Positions 50,268 through 58,255 of a stretch of DNA of 64,000 nucleotides are shown one piece after another. Source of the DNA: DASRAU01 sp035638075 (GTDB lineage: Bacteria > Acidobacteriota > Polarisedimenticolia > Gp22-AA2). The position numbers were made by a program, and so were the translations under genes. Under the pieces are notes generated by a model. That model was not told the origin of the DNA. It searched no databases and worked only from the letters and a program-made list of their open reading frames with translations. How positions within the stretch are numbered: the first letter of the stretch is position 1; every line of letters starts with the position of its first letter. The stretch is taken from assembly GCA_035638075.1 (NCBI GenBank), contig DASRAU010000014.1:16597-80596 (forward strand), written 5' to 3'.

Positions 50268-51406
50268 CAATCCGACAGGCGGACCTGGATCCTCAGGCGG
50301 ATCTGCACGGTGCGGCCGGCGACCTCGATCGACAGGGGCACTTCGATCTCGCGGCTCCCGGCCGCGACCGGGACGCTCGCGACCGGCTCCTCGAGCGGAT
50401 CATCGAGATCGATGGGCTCCGGATCGTCGAAGGGATCCGGCTCCACGGCCAGGACCGGGGCGGCACGTGGCGTCGGGCGCACGGCCGGGCGGACGGCGGC
50501 GGGATGCACGGTCACGGTCGCGGGGCGCGGGTGCTCGGGAATCCGCTCGACCTGGAACGGCTCCGGCTCCCCTTCCCCGCCTCCCGACGACACCTCGTCG
50601 GTGAGCTCGATGACGTCCTCCTCGGCCGCCGGGGTCGGGGCGGGCCGGACCGGGCCGCGGCGATCGCGCATCGGCGCCGTGGCGTCGAGCGCGTCGAGGG
50701 CGCGGTCTTCCGGCGGGCCGGAAACCGGCAGGTCGTCTCCGGCGCGGCGCGGTCCTGTGGCCGCGGCGGCGGGCGCCGGGGCGCCGGCGGGGCGGGTCGC
50801 TCCGGCCTCATCCAGGCGGTACTTCGCCGAGAGATTGTTGAGGACCAGCTTGGTGATCGCCTTGAGCGTGTCCTCGACGCCGATGCCGGTCATCGCCACC
50901 GCCTCGTAGAACGGGGCATTGTGCCGGTTGATGCGGGTGTTCATCTCCTCGATCGAGCAGAGATTCGGCAGGTCGCGCTTGTTGAACTGCATGACCAGCG
51001 GGATCTCCTCGATGCGGATCCCCATCTCCTTGAGGTTCTCCTCGAGGTTGCGGTACGCCTCGACGTTCGCCTCGATCATCTTCGCCTGCGAGTCGGCGAC
51101 GAAGACGACCCCGTCGGCCCCCTTGAGCACGAGCTTGCGCGTCGAGTTGTAGAAGACCTGTCCTGGGACGGTGTAGAGCTGCACGCGCGTGCGCATGCCG
51201 CGGATCATCCCGAGCTCGATCGGCAGGAAGTCGAAGAACAGGGTCCGATCGGTCTTGGTCGCGAGCGACAGCATCTTCCCCTTCTTGACGTTGTCGGGGA
51301 GCGAGCCGTAGATGAACTGCAGATTGGTCGTCTTCCCGCAGAGACCGGGGCCGTAGTAGACGATTTTGGCGGTGAGTTCGCGGGTCGAGTAGTTGAAAAG
51401 GACCAT
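50267..51406 (-). CDS. MglA-like small GTPase with long C-terminal extension
   Basis: The 379-residue protein starts as an MglA-type Ras-like GTPase (about 1-195): P-loop YGPGLCGKTTNLQ near 18-30, switch region DRTLFFDFLPIELG near 53-66, TVPGQ for the DxxG position, and NKRDLP near 146-151. Residues about 205-330 form a disordered linker rich in Ala, Pro, Glu and Asp. The last about 45 residues (REIEVPLSIEVAGRTVQIRLRIQV) look like a small amphipathic beta domain. MglA alone is about 195 residues and sets cell polarity; no MglB gene is in view. The start has GGAG five bases before the ATG. Confidence 0.88.
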   Translation of the reverse strand: MVLFNYSTRELTAKIVYYGPGLCGKTTNLQFIYGSLPDNVKKGKMLSLATKTDRTLFFDFLPIELGMIRGMRTRVQLYTVPGQVFYNSTRKLVLKGADGVVFVADSQAKMIEANVEAYRNLEENLKEMGIRIEEIPLVMQFNKRDLPNLCSIEEMNTRINRHNAPFYEAVAMTGIGVEDTLKAITKLVLNNLSAKYRLDEAGATRPAGAPAPAAAATGPRRAGDDLPVSGPPEDRALDALDATAPMRDRRGPVRPAPTPAAEEDVIELTDEVSSGGGEGEPEPFQVERIPEHPRPATVTVHPAAVRPAVRPTPRAAPVLAVEPDPFDDPEPIDLDDPLEEPVASVPVAAGSREIEVPLSIEVAGRTVQIRLRIQVRLSD

Positions 51407-51428
51407 CCGCGCTCCGGAGGCGGCGCGG

Positions 51429-51457
51429 AATATAGCATCCGCTCCGGGGAGCGTCAA
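51429..51457 (-). promoter_or_regulatory. Promoter of the MglA-like gene
   Basis: TTGACG (51457-51452), 17 bases, TATATT (51434-51429) with TGC before the -10. The TGA stop of der is inside the -35. Confidence 0.7.
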
Positions 51458-52764
51458 CGAGAACGGCGGCGGAACAACAATGTAATCGGCGCGTGCGCGA
51501 GCCCGAGGCGATCGCGCAGGCGATGTTCCATGAAACGGCGGTAGTCGGCGGCGATCTTCCGCCCGTTGCCGAAGACGACGAAGCGGGGCGGTGACCCGGG
51601 CGCCTGCGAGATGTAGTGCATGCGCACGGCATGGCCGTGATCCGAGGGGGGCTGGCGCTCGGCGAGGATCGACTCGAGGGCCCGGTTGAGCTCGGGCGTC
51701 GGGAAGCGTCGCGCGCTCTCCTCGCGCAGCCGGTCGAGCGTCCCGAGGAGGGTGCCGACCCCCTCGCCCGTCTTGGCCGAGAGCGGCACCACCGGGATGT
51801 GCGTGGCGAAGCGCAGCCCTTCCCGCAGGTCGTCGAGACGCTTGCGCCGTCCCTCCGGCCCCCCGGCCACGAGATCGATCTTGTTCACTCCGAGCACCGC
51901 GGGCTTGCGCACCTCGATGATGAGGCCGAGGAGGGCCCGGTCCTGGTGCTCGATGCCGAGCGTGGCGTCCACGAGGCCGATGGCGACTGACGCCCGCTCC
52001 AGCGCCTGCCGCGCCTTCAGCACGCTCACCCACTCCAGGCTGTCGGCCCCGGTGATGCGGCGGCGGATGCCGGCGGTGTCCACGACCCGGTAAAGCGTCT
52101 CCCTCGACTGGAAAGTGGCGTCCACCGGATCGCGCGTCGTGCCGGGCCGGTCGGAGACGACCGACCGCTCGTCCTTCAACAGGCGGTTGAAGAGCGAGGA
52201 CTTGCCGACATTGGGCCGGCCGACGATGGCCATGGCGACCCCGGGGGCCTCCGGCTCGTGCTGTTCCTCGGGAAGCAGGGCCTCGATCCGCTCGACCAGT
52301 TCGATGAGCCCGCGCCCCTCCTCGGCCGAGAGCGGCAGCACCTCCTCGAAGCCGAGACGGTACAGCTCGAACTCGAACCCCTCCTGGGACCGGCTGTCGA
52401 TCTTGTTGACGACCGGGACCACCCGCCGCGCCGACTTGCGCAGCAGGCGCGCCACGTGCTCGTCGGCGGCGGTCACACCGGCCCGCCCGTCGATGACGAA
52501 GAGGATGACGTCGGCCATCTCGGCCGCCTTCAGCGATTCCTCCCGGACCCGCCGGACGAGGTCGTCGGAGTCTCCCGCGGAGACGCCGCCCGTGTCCACG
52601 AGGGTGACGCCCCGGGCGCCGATCTCCGCCTCGGCGGTGAGCCGGTCCCGGGTCACCCCCGGCTCGTCGGCGACGATCGCCTGCCGCCGCCCGAGCAGGC
52701 GGTTGAACAGGGTGGATTTGCCGACGTTGGGAGCGCCGACGATGGCGACGATGGGACGCGGCAT
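51454..52764 (-). CDS. der: Ribosome biogenesis GTPase Der (EngA)
   Basis: The 436-residue protein has two tandem GTPase domains: GAPNVGKSTLFNRL near 9-22 with NKID, and GRPNVGKSSLFNRLL with NKID later. A C-terminal KH-like domain (VRMHYISQAPGSPPRFVVF) follows. This layout is unique to Der, needed for 50S assembly. I use the ATG at 52764, which matches the family's start; longer in-frame starts at 52806 and 52830 overlap the promoter. Confidence 0.97.
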   Translation of the reverse strand: MPRPIVAIVGAPNVGKSTLFNRLLGRRQAIVADEPGVTRDRLTAEAEIGARGVTLVDTGGVSAGDSDDLVRRVREESLKAAEMADVILFVIDGRAGVTAADEHVARLLRKSARRVVPVVNKIDSRSQEGFEFELYRLGFEEVLPLSAEEGRGLIELVERIEALLPEEQHEPEAPGVAMAIVGRPNVGKSSLFNRLLKDERSVVSDRPGTTRDPVDATFQSRETLYRVVDTAGIRRRITGADSLEWVSVLKARQALERASVAIGLVDATLGIEHQDRALLGLIIEVRKPAVLGVNKIDLVAGGPEGRRKRLDDLREGLRFATHIPVVPLSAKTGEGVGTLLGTLDRLREESARRFPTPELNRALESILAERQPPSDHGHAVRMHYISQAPGSPPRFVVFGNGRKIAADYRRFMEHRLRDRLGLAHAPITLLFRRRSR

Positions 52765-52804
52765 CGGGATCGAAGGTCCCGCCGCAGGGGCGGCGGGGAG
52801 GCGC

Positions 52805-52810
52805 ATCTTA
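52805..52810 (-). promoter_or_regulatory. Extended -10 of der
   Basis: ATGCTAAGAT (TGC-TAAGAT) on the minus strand gives a leader of about 35 bases to the ATG at 52764. There is no clear -35. The ATGCTA core is shared with two other minus-strand promoters here. Confidence 0.5.
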
Positions 52811-52834
52811 GCATGGGATGACCGCTGCAAAGGG

Positions 52835-52863
52835 TTGACAGCCCGCTACTTACCTCCTATACT
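52835..52863 (+). promoter_or_regulatory. Near-consensus promoter of the HU-family gene
   Basis: TTGACA (52835-52840), 17 bases, TATACT (52858-52863). It is the strongest promoter in the window and supports the plus-strand genes here over the overlapping minus-strand frame. Confidence 0.8.
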
Positions 52864-55800
52864 CCGGCCAGCCTGGCCGGTCTGTGGGGAGACGGGGGAA
52901 GTGGCGTGATCAAGAGCGACATCATTAATAATGTTGCGCGGACGGCGGAAATCACCCGCGTCCGCGCCGTGGTCGCCGTGGAAGCGATCCTCGACGCCAT
53001 GAAGGAGTCGATGCGCCGGGGCGAACGGATCGAGCTGCGCGGCTTCGGAGTGTTCCAGGTCAAGCCGCGCAAGAAGGGGATCGGCCGGAACCCCCGCACC
53101 GGGACGGAAGTCCGCATCCCCCCGGGCAAGACCATCCGGTTCAAGCCCGGGAAGAACCTCCGCAACCTCAGGTAGTTCCATTGAACGACGGTCCCGTTCC
53201 GGCTCCCCTCGACGACCGGATGCCGACCCCGGTTTTCCCCGCAAGGCTCAGGGCGCGCAAGCCTTCGTCCCCGTGGCTCCATGCGGGGCTCCTTGCGGTG
53301 ACGCTCTTCTCGACCACCCTCGTCGGGACGGTGCTCGCCGGCGATGCGCCCTTCTCGCTGGCTCTCCTGATGCAGATCCTCCGGCATCCCGCCGAGTGGG
53401 TCGCCGGCCTTCCCTATTCCGTGTCGGCGCTGTTCATCCTCGGCTGCCACGAGATGGGGCACTACATCGCCTGCCGCATCTATCGGATCGACGCCTCTCT
53501 CCCCTACTTCCTTCCTGGCGTGAATCTCTTCGGGACCTTCGGGGCCGTCATCCGCATCCGCGCCCCGTTCCCGACGCGCCGCGCGCTCTTCGACGTCGGA
53601 GTGGCCGGGCCGATCGCGGGGTTCGTGGCCCTCCTGCCGGTCCTTGCCATGGGGCTTCTGCTGTCGACGCCGACGAATGCTCCGCCGGCGCCCGGGGAGA
53701 TCGGCCTCCCGTCCTGCCTGCTCCTGTCGCTGCTGTATCCGCTGTTCTTCGATCCGGCGCAGGGGGCCTCGATCCACCTGCACCCCCTCTTCGTCGCCGC
53801 CTGGTTCGGGCTGTTCGCGACCTCCCTGAACCTGCTGCCGATCGGCCAGCTCGACGGCGGCCACATGCTGTACGCCATCTCGCCGCGCGTGCACGGGATC
53901 GTCTCCCGCTTCGGCACCCCGGTTCTCGTCCTCCTCGGTTTCCTGACCGGCGGGGCGCATCTGATCGTCTTCGGGGTTCTGTTCTGGCTCATCGGCCTGC
54001 GCCATCCGCGTCCCCTCGATTCGCTCCAGCCGCTCGGCGCCCGGCGGACCGCCGTCGCCCTCTTCGGGCTCGTGCTGTTCCTGCTGACCTTCTTTCCGAT
54101 GGCCCCCGAAGTGTTCGGCGTTCTCCTGTTTCCCTAGGAGATCGAGTCGCCACGGCGCCAGACCGTCGGTGCGGGCGCGGACGGCGCCGTCCTCGTCGGT
54201 CCGGAAGACGCGCACCCCTCTCGCATCCAGGCGTCGCAGCACCCGCGGCGAAGGATGTCCCCACGGGTTGAACAGGCCCGCCGACACGATGGCGGTCCCG
54301 GGCGCGACCGCCTCGAGGAACGGCTCCCCGGTGGAAGTGTCGCTGCCGTGGTGCGCCACCTTCAGGATGTCCGCCGCGACCGGGCGCCCTTCGGCGAGGA
54401 GGCTCGACTCGGCCGGTCCCTCCATGTCGCCCGTCAGGAGGAGGCTTCGTCGTCCGAGCCTGAGCCTGAGGACGAGGGACTGGTCATTTCCCGACCGGCC
54501 GGCGCGGGTGCGTGCCTCCTGGTGCGGCGTGGGATTGAGCACCTCCAGCCTCACGCCGCCGAAGCGGGTGACGAGGCCGCGGCGCGGGAGGAGGAGACGC
54601 GCGCCGGAGTCCTCGGCCGCCTTCTCGATCGCGCCGAGACGTGGATCGTCGAACCCCGAAGCTCCGATCCACACCGCCTCGGGACGGAACAACCAGATGA
54701 TGGCCGGCGCGCCGCCGAGATGGTCCTGGTGCGGGTGGGTGAGGACGAGGAGATCGAGGCGCAGCACGCCGAGGGCGCGGAGCGCCGGCGCGACGACGCG
54801 CGCTCCGACGTCGAAGTCGCCGCGCGGCAGTCCGCCGGCATCCACGAGCACGGTGCGGCCCTGCGGGGTCCGCACCAGGAGCGCGTCCCCCTGGCCGACG
54901 TCGAAGACGATGAAATCGAGTCGTCCTGGTGGCTTCGGGTCGTGTCCGCGTCCGGCGAGGAGCAGGGCGACGACCGCGAGAAGCGCGAACAGCGCGCGAC
55001 GCGGAAGCCGGCGGCGGGTGAGCGCCGCCGCGCCCGGCAGTGCCAGGAGCAGCGCCGCCATCCCCCACGACGGCGGCTGGATGAAGAACGACGCGGCCGG
55101 GAGATCGGCCGCGATCGCGGCGCTGCGGTCGAGCCCTGCGACGAGAGGTGACGCCAGGGCGACCAGCGCGTCGGCGCCCGCAGGCCAGGCGATCGCCAGG
55201 GGAGCCGCGACCATGGCCACCAGGAGCCCGAGGGAGGCGAGCGGGACGGCGACGAGGTTGGCCACGAGTCCCGCCAGAGTCACGCTCTGGAAGTGCCGCG
55301 CCGTCAGGGGGGCCGTGGCGGCGAGCGCCGACGCGGAGACCCGGAAGGAGGTTCCTGCCTGGTTCGCGAGCCACGCGAGCGCCCGCACGGCCGGGGCGCG
55401 TCCCGATCCCACCGTGCCTCGGGCGGCCTGGGCGGGGCGGACGCCGAAGAGCAGCCCGAGCGTCGCGGCGTAGCTCAGCTGGAACCCCGGATCGGCGAGC
55501 CACGCGGGGCGCAGCAGGAGCAGCACGGTGGCCGACGTCGCGAGACTCGCGGCGGCGGCCCCCGAACGTCCTGCCTGCCGCCCGACCAGGAGTGCTGTGC
55601 CCATCAGGGTCGCCCGCAGGATCGATCCGCCGGGACGGGCGACGAGCCCGTACACGGCGAGCACCAGGACGATGGCCACGCGCCGCCGGTGGGGCCTTTG
55701 CACGACCAGCCGCAGCACCCAGCCGGCCGCGCCCGCCACGAGCGCCACGTTGAATCCCGACAGGGCCAGGATGTGGTAGACGCCCGCCCGCTTCAGGCGG

Positions 55801-56639
55801 TCTTCGAGATCCGGGTCGAGCGATTGCCGCTCGCCGAGGAGCAGCGCAAGGAGAAAATCGGCCGTCGCGCGCCTGTCCGGCGCCGCCGCCTGGAGCGATG
55901 TCACCAGGCGCCGCCGCAGCCGCGGCCCGGCGAGACGCCAGTCGGGCGAGCGTCCGAGCCGCTCGACGAGCCGCGGGCTCTTGATCGATCCGGACAACGA
56001 CACGCCCCGCGTGCGCAGCGCGGCGCCGTAATCGAATCCTCCCGGGTTGCGCCAGGAGCGCGGTGGCCCGAGGCGCGCGGTCGTCTCCAGGCGATCGCCG
56101 ATCTCCCAGGGAACTCCCTCGTCCGGGAGGACCGGAACCGTCAGACGCACGCCGAAACCCTCCGGCAGACGGAAGCGCTCCGCGGCCGTGGTCTCCGGAA
56201 GCGGGGCGATCGTGCGCAGCACGAGCACGACGCGATCGCTGTCGGAACGTTCCACATCGACGACGGTGCCGCGGACGACCACCGGAGTGCGCTGCTCGGC
56301 GAAGCCGCGGCCCGACCAGGCGGCGAGCAGCTCCGGCGCCGGGTCGCGGCGGATCTCCAGAACAGCGCTGCTCCAGCCGGCGGCGCAGAACGCCAGGACC
56401 ACGCCCGCGCGCGCCAGCGCGGATCCGGGCCTCGGGGCGGCCGCGGGAACGCAGGGAGAGCGCCGCTGGCCCAGGGCGCAGAACAGGGCGGGAACGAGCA
56501 GCGCTCCGATCGCCAGAAAGATTGTCTTGAGCGAATCGGCGCGCGCGCAGACCACACCGGCGGCGCAGGCGAACGTGAAGCCGAAGGCCCGGCGCGAGGA
56601 GTGCGAGAGGAGAGGCCTGGATTCGCCGGACCCGCGCAC
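52857..56639 (-). CDS. comEC: ComEC/Rec2 DNA uptake channel; frame runs on antisense through two genes
   Basis: The recognisable protein is about 830 residues (56639 down to about 54150). It has an N-terminal DUF4131/OB part with membrane helices, the Competence membrane domain (HILALSGFNVALVAG; a GLLFGVRP region), and a metallo-beta-lactamase domain with VLTHPHQDHLGG and KVAHHGSDTSTG. It would form the inner-membrane channel for transforming DNA. After the family's normal end the frame meets no stop and continues to a TAG at 52857, about 430 more codons, antisense to the M50 and HU genes. That tail is Glu/Arg/Gly-rich and looks like a shadow. At 54134-54139 the CCTAGG holds a TAG one frame away, so a one-base indel would give a normal end. 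The GTG start follows GGAG. Confidence 0.85.
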   Translation of the reverse strand: MRGSGESRPLLSHSSRRAFGFTFACAAGVVCARADSLKTIFLAIGALLVPALFCALGQRRSPCVPAAAPRPGSALARAGVVLAFCAAGWSSAVLEIRRDPAPELLAAWSGRGFAEQRTPVVVRGTVVDVERSDSDRVVLVLRTIAPLPETTAAERFRLPEGFGVRLTVPVLPDEGVPWEIGDRLETTARLGPPRSWRNPGGFDYGAALRTRGVSLSGSIKSPRLVERLGRSPDWRLAGPRLRRRLVTSLQAAAPDRRATADFLLALLLGERQSLDPDLEDRLKRAGVYHILALSGFNVALVAGAAGWVLRLVVQRPHRRRVAIVLVLAVYGLVARPGGSILRATLMGTALLVGRQAGRSGAAAASLATSATVLLLLRPAWLADPGFQLSYAATLGLLFGVRPAQAARGTVGSGRAPAVRALAWLANQAGTSFRVSASALAATAPLTARHFQSVTLAGLVANLVAVPLASLGLLVAMVAAPLAIAWPAGADALVALASPLVAGLDRSAAIAADLPAASFFIQPPSWGMAALLLALPGAAALTRRRLPRRALFALLAVVALLLAGRGHDPKPPGRLDFIVFDVGQGDALLVRTPQGRTVLVDAGGLPRGDFDVGARVVAPALRALGVLRLDLLVLTHPHQDHLGGAPAIIWLFRPEAVWIGASGFDDPRLGAIEKAAEDSGARLLLPRRGLVTRFGGVRLEVLNPTPHQEARTRAGRSGNDQSLVLRLRLGRRSLLLTGDMEGPAESSLLAEGRPVAADILKVAHHGSDTSTGEPFLEAVAPGTAIVSAGLFNPWGHPSPRVLRRLDARGVRVFRTDEDGAVRARTDGLAPWRLDLLGKQENAEHFGGHRKEGQQEQHEPEEGDGGPPGAERLERIEGTRMAQADEPEQNPEDDQMRPAGQETEEDENRGAEAGDDPVHARRDGVQHVAAVELADRQQVQGGREQPEPGGDEEGVQVDRGPLRRIEEQRIQQRQEQAGREADLPGRRRSIRRRRQQKPHGKDRQEGHEPRDRPGHSDVEERAARRERGADADDGPEGPEEIHARKEVGERGVDPIDAAGDVVPHLVAAEDEQRRHGIGKAGDPLGGMPEDLHQESQREGRIAGEHRPDEGGREERHRKEPRMEPRGRRLARPEPCGENRGRHPVVEGSRNGTVVQWNYLRLRRFFPGLNRMVLPGGMRTSVPVRGFRPIPFLRGLTWNTPKPRSSIRSPRRIDSFMASRIASTATTARTRVISAVRATLLMMSLLITPLPPSPHRPARLAGV
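52906..53175 (+). CDS. HU/IHF family DNA-binding protein
   Basis: The 89-residue protein has the full HU/IHF fold: MIKSDIINNVARTAEITRVRA then RIELRGFGVFQVKPRKKGIGRNPRTGTEV and IRFKPGKNLRNL. The GRNPRTG turn carries the DNA-intercalating proline. The GTG start follows GGAAG. It lies on the strand opposite comEC's open frame. The near-consensus promoter and perfect family match show that this is the real gene at this site. Confidence 0.92.
   Translation: MIKSDIINNVARTAEITRVRAVVAVEAILDAMKESMRRGERIELRGFGVFQVKPRKKGIGRNPRTGTEVRIPPGKTIRFKPGKNLRNLR
53181..54137 (+). CDS. Site-2 protease-like M50 membrane metallopeptidase
   Basis: The 318-residue protein has about seven membrane segments. The zinc motif HEMGH lies at residues 90-94, and LNLLPIGQLDGGH later carries the third ligand Asp. 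A PFPTRRALFDVGVAGPIAGF block is the usual conserved stretch after HExxH. There is no PDZ domain. It begins with a TTG six bases after AGG, five bases beyond the HU stop, so the two are probably co-transcribed. The substrate is unknown. It lies inside the open antisense frame of comEC. Confidence 0.9.
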   Translation: MNDGPVPAPLDDRMPTPVFPARLRARKPSSPWLHAGLLAVTLFSTTLVGTVLAGDAPFSLALLMQILRHPAEWVAGLPYSVSALFILGCHEMGHYIACRIYRIDASLPYFLPGVNLFGTFGAVIRIRAPFPTRRALFDVGVAGPIAGFVALLPVLAMGLLLSTPTNAPPAPGEIGLPSCLLLSLLYPLFFDPAQGASIHLHPLFVAAWFGLFATSLNLLPIGQLDGGHMLYAISPRVHGIVSRFGTPVLVLLGFLTGGAHLIVFGVLFWLIGLRHPRPLDSLQPLGARRTAVALFGLVLFLLTFFPMAPEVFGVLLFP

Positions 56640-56679
56640 GGAAGGACTCCGGGGGCCGGCTCTCCAGCGGGCCCGGTGA

Positions 56680-56708
56680 CGCTAACGCAGGGGACGCTTC
56701 GGAATCAA
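56680..56708 (-). promoter_or_regulatory. Possible promoter of comEC
   Basis: TTGATT (56708-56703), 17 bases, TTAGCG (56685-56680), giving a leader near 35-40 bases. The -10 is weak. Confidence 0.4.
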
Positions 56709-56745
56709 GCGGGCCGTTCGGCCCACGCCGACATCGGGCGGCCTG

Positions 56746-57468
56746 CTAATCGAACAGGCTGAGGCGCGGCAGGCCGGCGTGCTGGCGCAGGCGGCGCGAG
56801 CGTGCCGCGGCGCGGGTCGCCGCGAGCGCGGCGCCGTTCATCCGTTCGGCGCCGGACCCGAGGGCGGCGTCGATCTCCCGTTCGATGGCCCGGCGCTCCT
56901 CCTCGGGCAGGATGTCCTGCGCGCGCGCCAGCAGGGCGGCGTCGAGCCGGTCCAGCGCCGCTTCGACGGCGGCCGGATCGGCCGGCCCGGATCCTTTCAG
57001 CTCCTTCGCCATGCGCCGAACCTCGGCGACCGCTTCCGCGAGGGAGCCGACCAAAGCGTCCCGTCCTTCGGCCGAGGCGCGCGTCATCGCCTCCTTCAGG
57101 CGGCGCACCAGACGGACGAGATGCTTCGCGAGGCGGGACGCGCCGTCGTCGGACGCCGTCGCGTCCGGGCGGCCGGCCTCGGGACCGTGCAGCCCGAGGT
57201 AGAGATCGTAGAGGCTCAGCACCTCCTGCCGGCAGTACGACAGCGAGTTGATCCGCCGCGGTCCGGGCGCGCGCCGCTCGAAGGCGTCGAAGCAGTTCTC
57301 GATCCCCTGCAGCACCAGGCGCAGCGGCACTCCGGTCTTGCGCCAGGAATCGGCGAGCGCCCAGTCGCGCGGGCTCAGGAGGTGGGGCGCGCCGCGCCGG
57401 CGGTTGAAGGTCTCCTCGATCGCCAGGAGGTAGGGATCCTCCGGCCCGGGGTCGCTCCCCCCGGTCAT
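56746..57468 (-). CDS. Conserved-looking helical protein of unknown function
   Basis: The 240-residue protein is predicted all-helical with no signal or membrane segment. The first about 90 residues (PYLLAIEETFNRRRGAPHLLSPRDWALADSW-like, later NSLSYCRQEVLSLYDLYL) look compact and ordered; the remainder is Ala/Arg/Glu-rich helix. The start resembles short helical proteins that follow coaX or birA in related genomes, as far as I recall. Its ATG overlaps the coaX stop as ATGA, so it is translated together with coaX. No function is suggested. Confidence 0.65.
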   Translation of the reverse strand: MTGGSDPGPEDPYLLAIEETFNRRRGAPHLLSPRDWALADSWRKTGVPLRLVLQGIENCFDAFERRAPGPRRINSLSYCRQEVLSLYDLYLGLHGPEAGRPDATASDDGASRLAKHLVRLVRRLKEAMTRASAEGRDALVGSLAEAVAEVRRMAKELKGSGPADPAAVEAALDRLDAALLARAQDILPEEERRAIEREIDAALGSGAERMNGAALAATRAAARSRRLRQHAGLPRLSLFD

Positions 57469-58232
57469 CGGTTGCGTTCGTGGAGGAGGCGCAGTCCTTC
57501 GAGGGTGAGGTTCGGATCGACGTCGTCGAGCAGCCCCGCCAGCTCGTCCTTGAGTGCGGCCGAGAGGCCGCCGGTGCCGATGGTCTTCACCGGCTCCCCC
57601 ATCTCGGCGCGCATGCGCAGCAGGATCCCGGAGACCAGCGCCAGGTAGCCGTGGAACAGCCCCGACTGCAGGCTGTGCGTGGTGTTGCGGCCGATGACGC
57701 GCGGCGGCTTGCGCACGTCGACGCGCGGCAGCCGCGCCGCCCGGGCGAACAGCGCCTCGGCGGAGACGTTGAGCCCGGGCGCGATGGCGCCGCCCAGGTA
57801 CTCCCCCTTCGCCGAGATGGCGTCGAAGGTGGTGGCGGTGCCGAAGTCCACGACGATCACCGCCTGTCGGAAGCGCTCGTACGCCGCGACGCCGTTGACG
57901 ATGCGATCGGCGCCGACCTCCTGCGGGTTGTCGTAGAGGATCGGCATGCCGGTCTTCACGCCCGGCTCGACGAAGAGCGGCTTGACGCCGAAGTAGTGGC
58001 GCGCCATCGCCTCGAGGACACCGTCGAGCGGCGGCACGACCGAGGCGATGATGATGGAGGCGATCGCGCCCGCCTCGAGGTGCGCGAGCGAGAGCAGGTT
58101 GCGCGCCAGGATGCCGTACTCGTCCACGGTCCGATCGCGCACCGTCGTCAGCCGCCAGTGCGCCACGAGCGTCGCACCGTCGTAGACCCCGAGGACGGTG
58201 TTGGTGTTGCCGACGTCCATGACGAGGAGCAT
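57465..58232 (-). CDS. coaX: Type III pantothenate kinase
   Basis: The 255-residue enzyme phosphorylates pantothenate in CoA synthesis. It starts with MLLVMDVGNTNTVLGVY (phosphate-1), has ASVVPPLD, GADRIVNGVAAY near 100-111, VVDFGTATTFD near 120-130 and GGAIAPGL. Length and motifs match CoaX. I use the ATG at 58232 (GGAGGGG before it); the in-frame ATG at 58259 overlaps the birA stop as ATGA and would add nine residues, so either is possible. Confidence 0.96.
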   Translation of the reverse strand: MLLVMDVGNTNTVLGVYDGATLVAHWRLTTVRDRTVDEYGILARNLLSLAHLEAGAIASIIIASVVPPLDGVLEAMARHYFGVKPLFVEPGVKTGMPILYDNPQEVGADRIVNGVAAYERFRQAVIVVDFGTATTFDAISAKGEYLGGAIAPGLNVSAEALFARAARLPRVDVRKPPRVIGRNTTHSLQSGLFHGYLALVSGILLRMRAEMGEPVKTIGTGGLSAALKDELAGLLDDVDPNLTLEGLRLLHERNR

Positions 58233-58255
58233 CGTCCCCTCCGTCCGGCCGGCGC

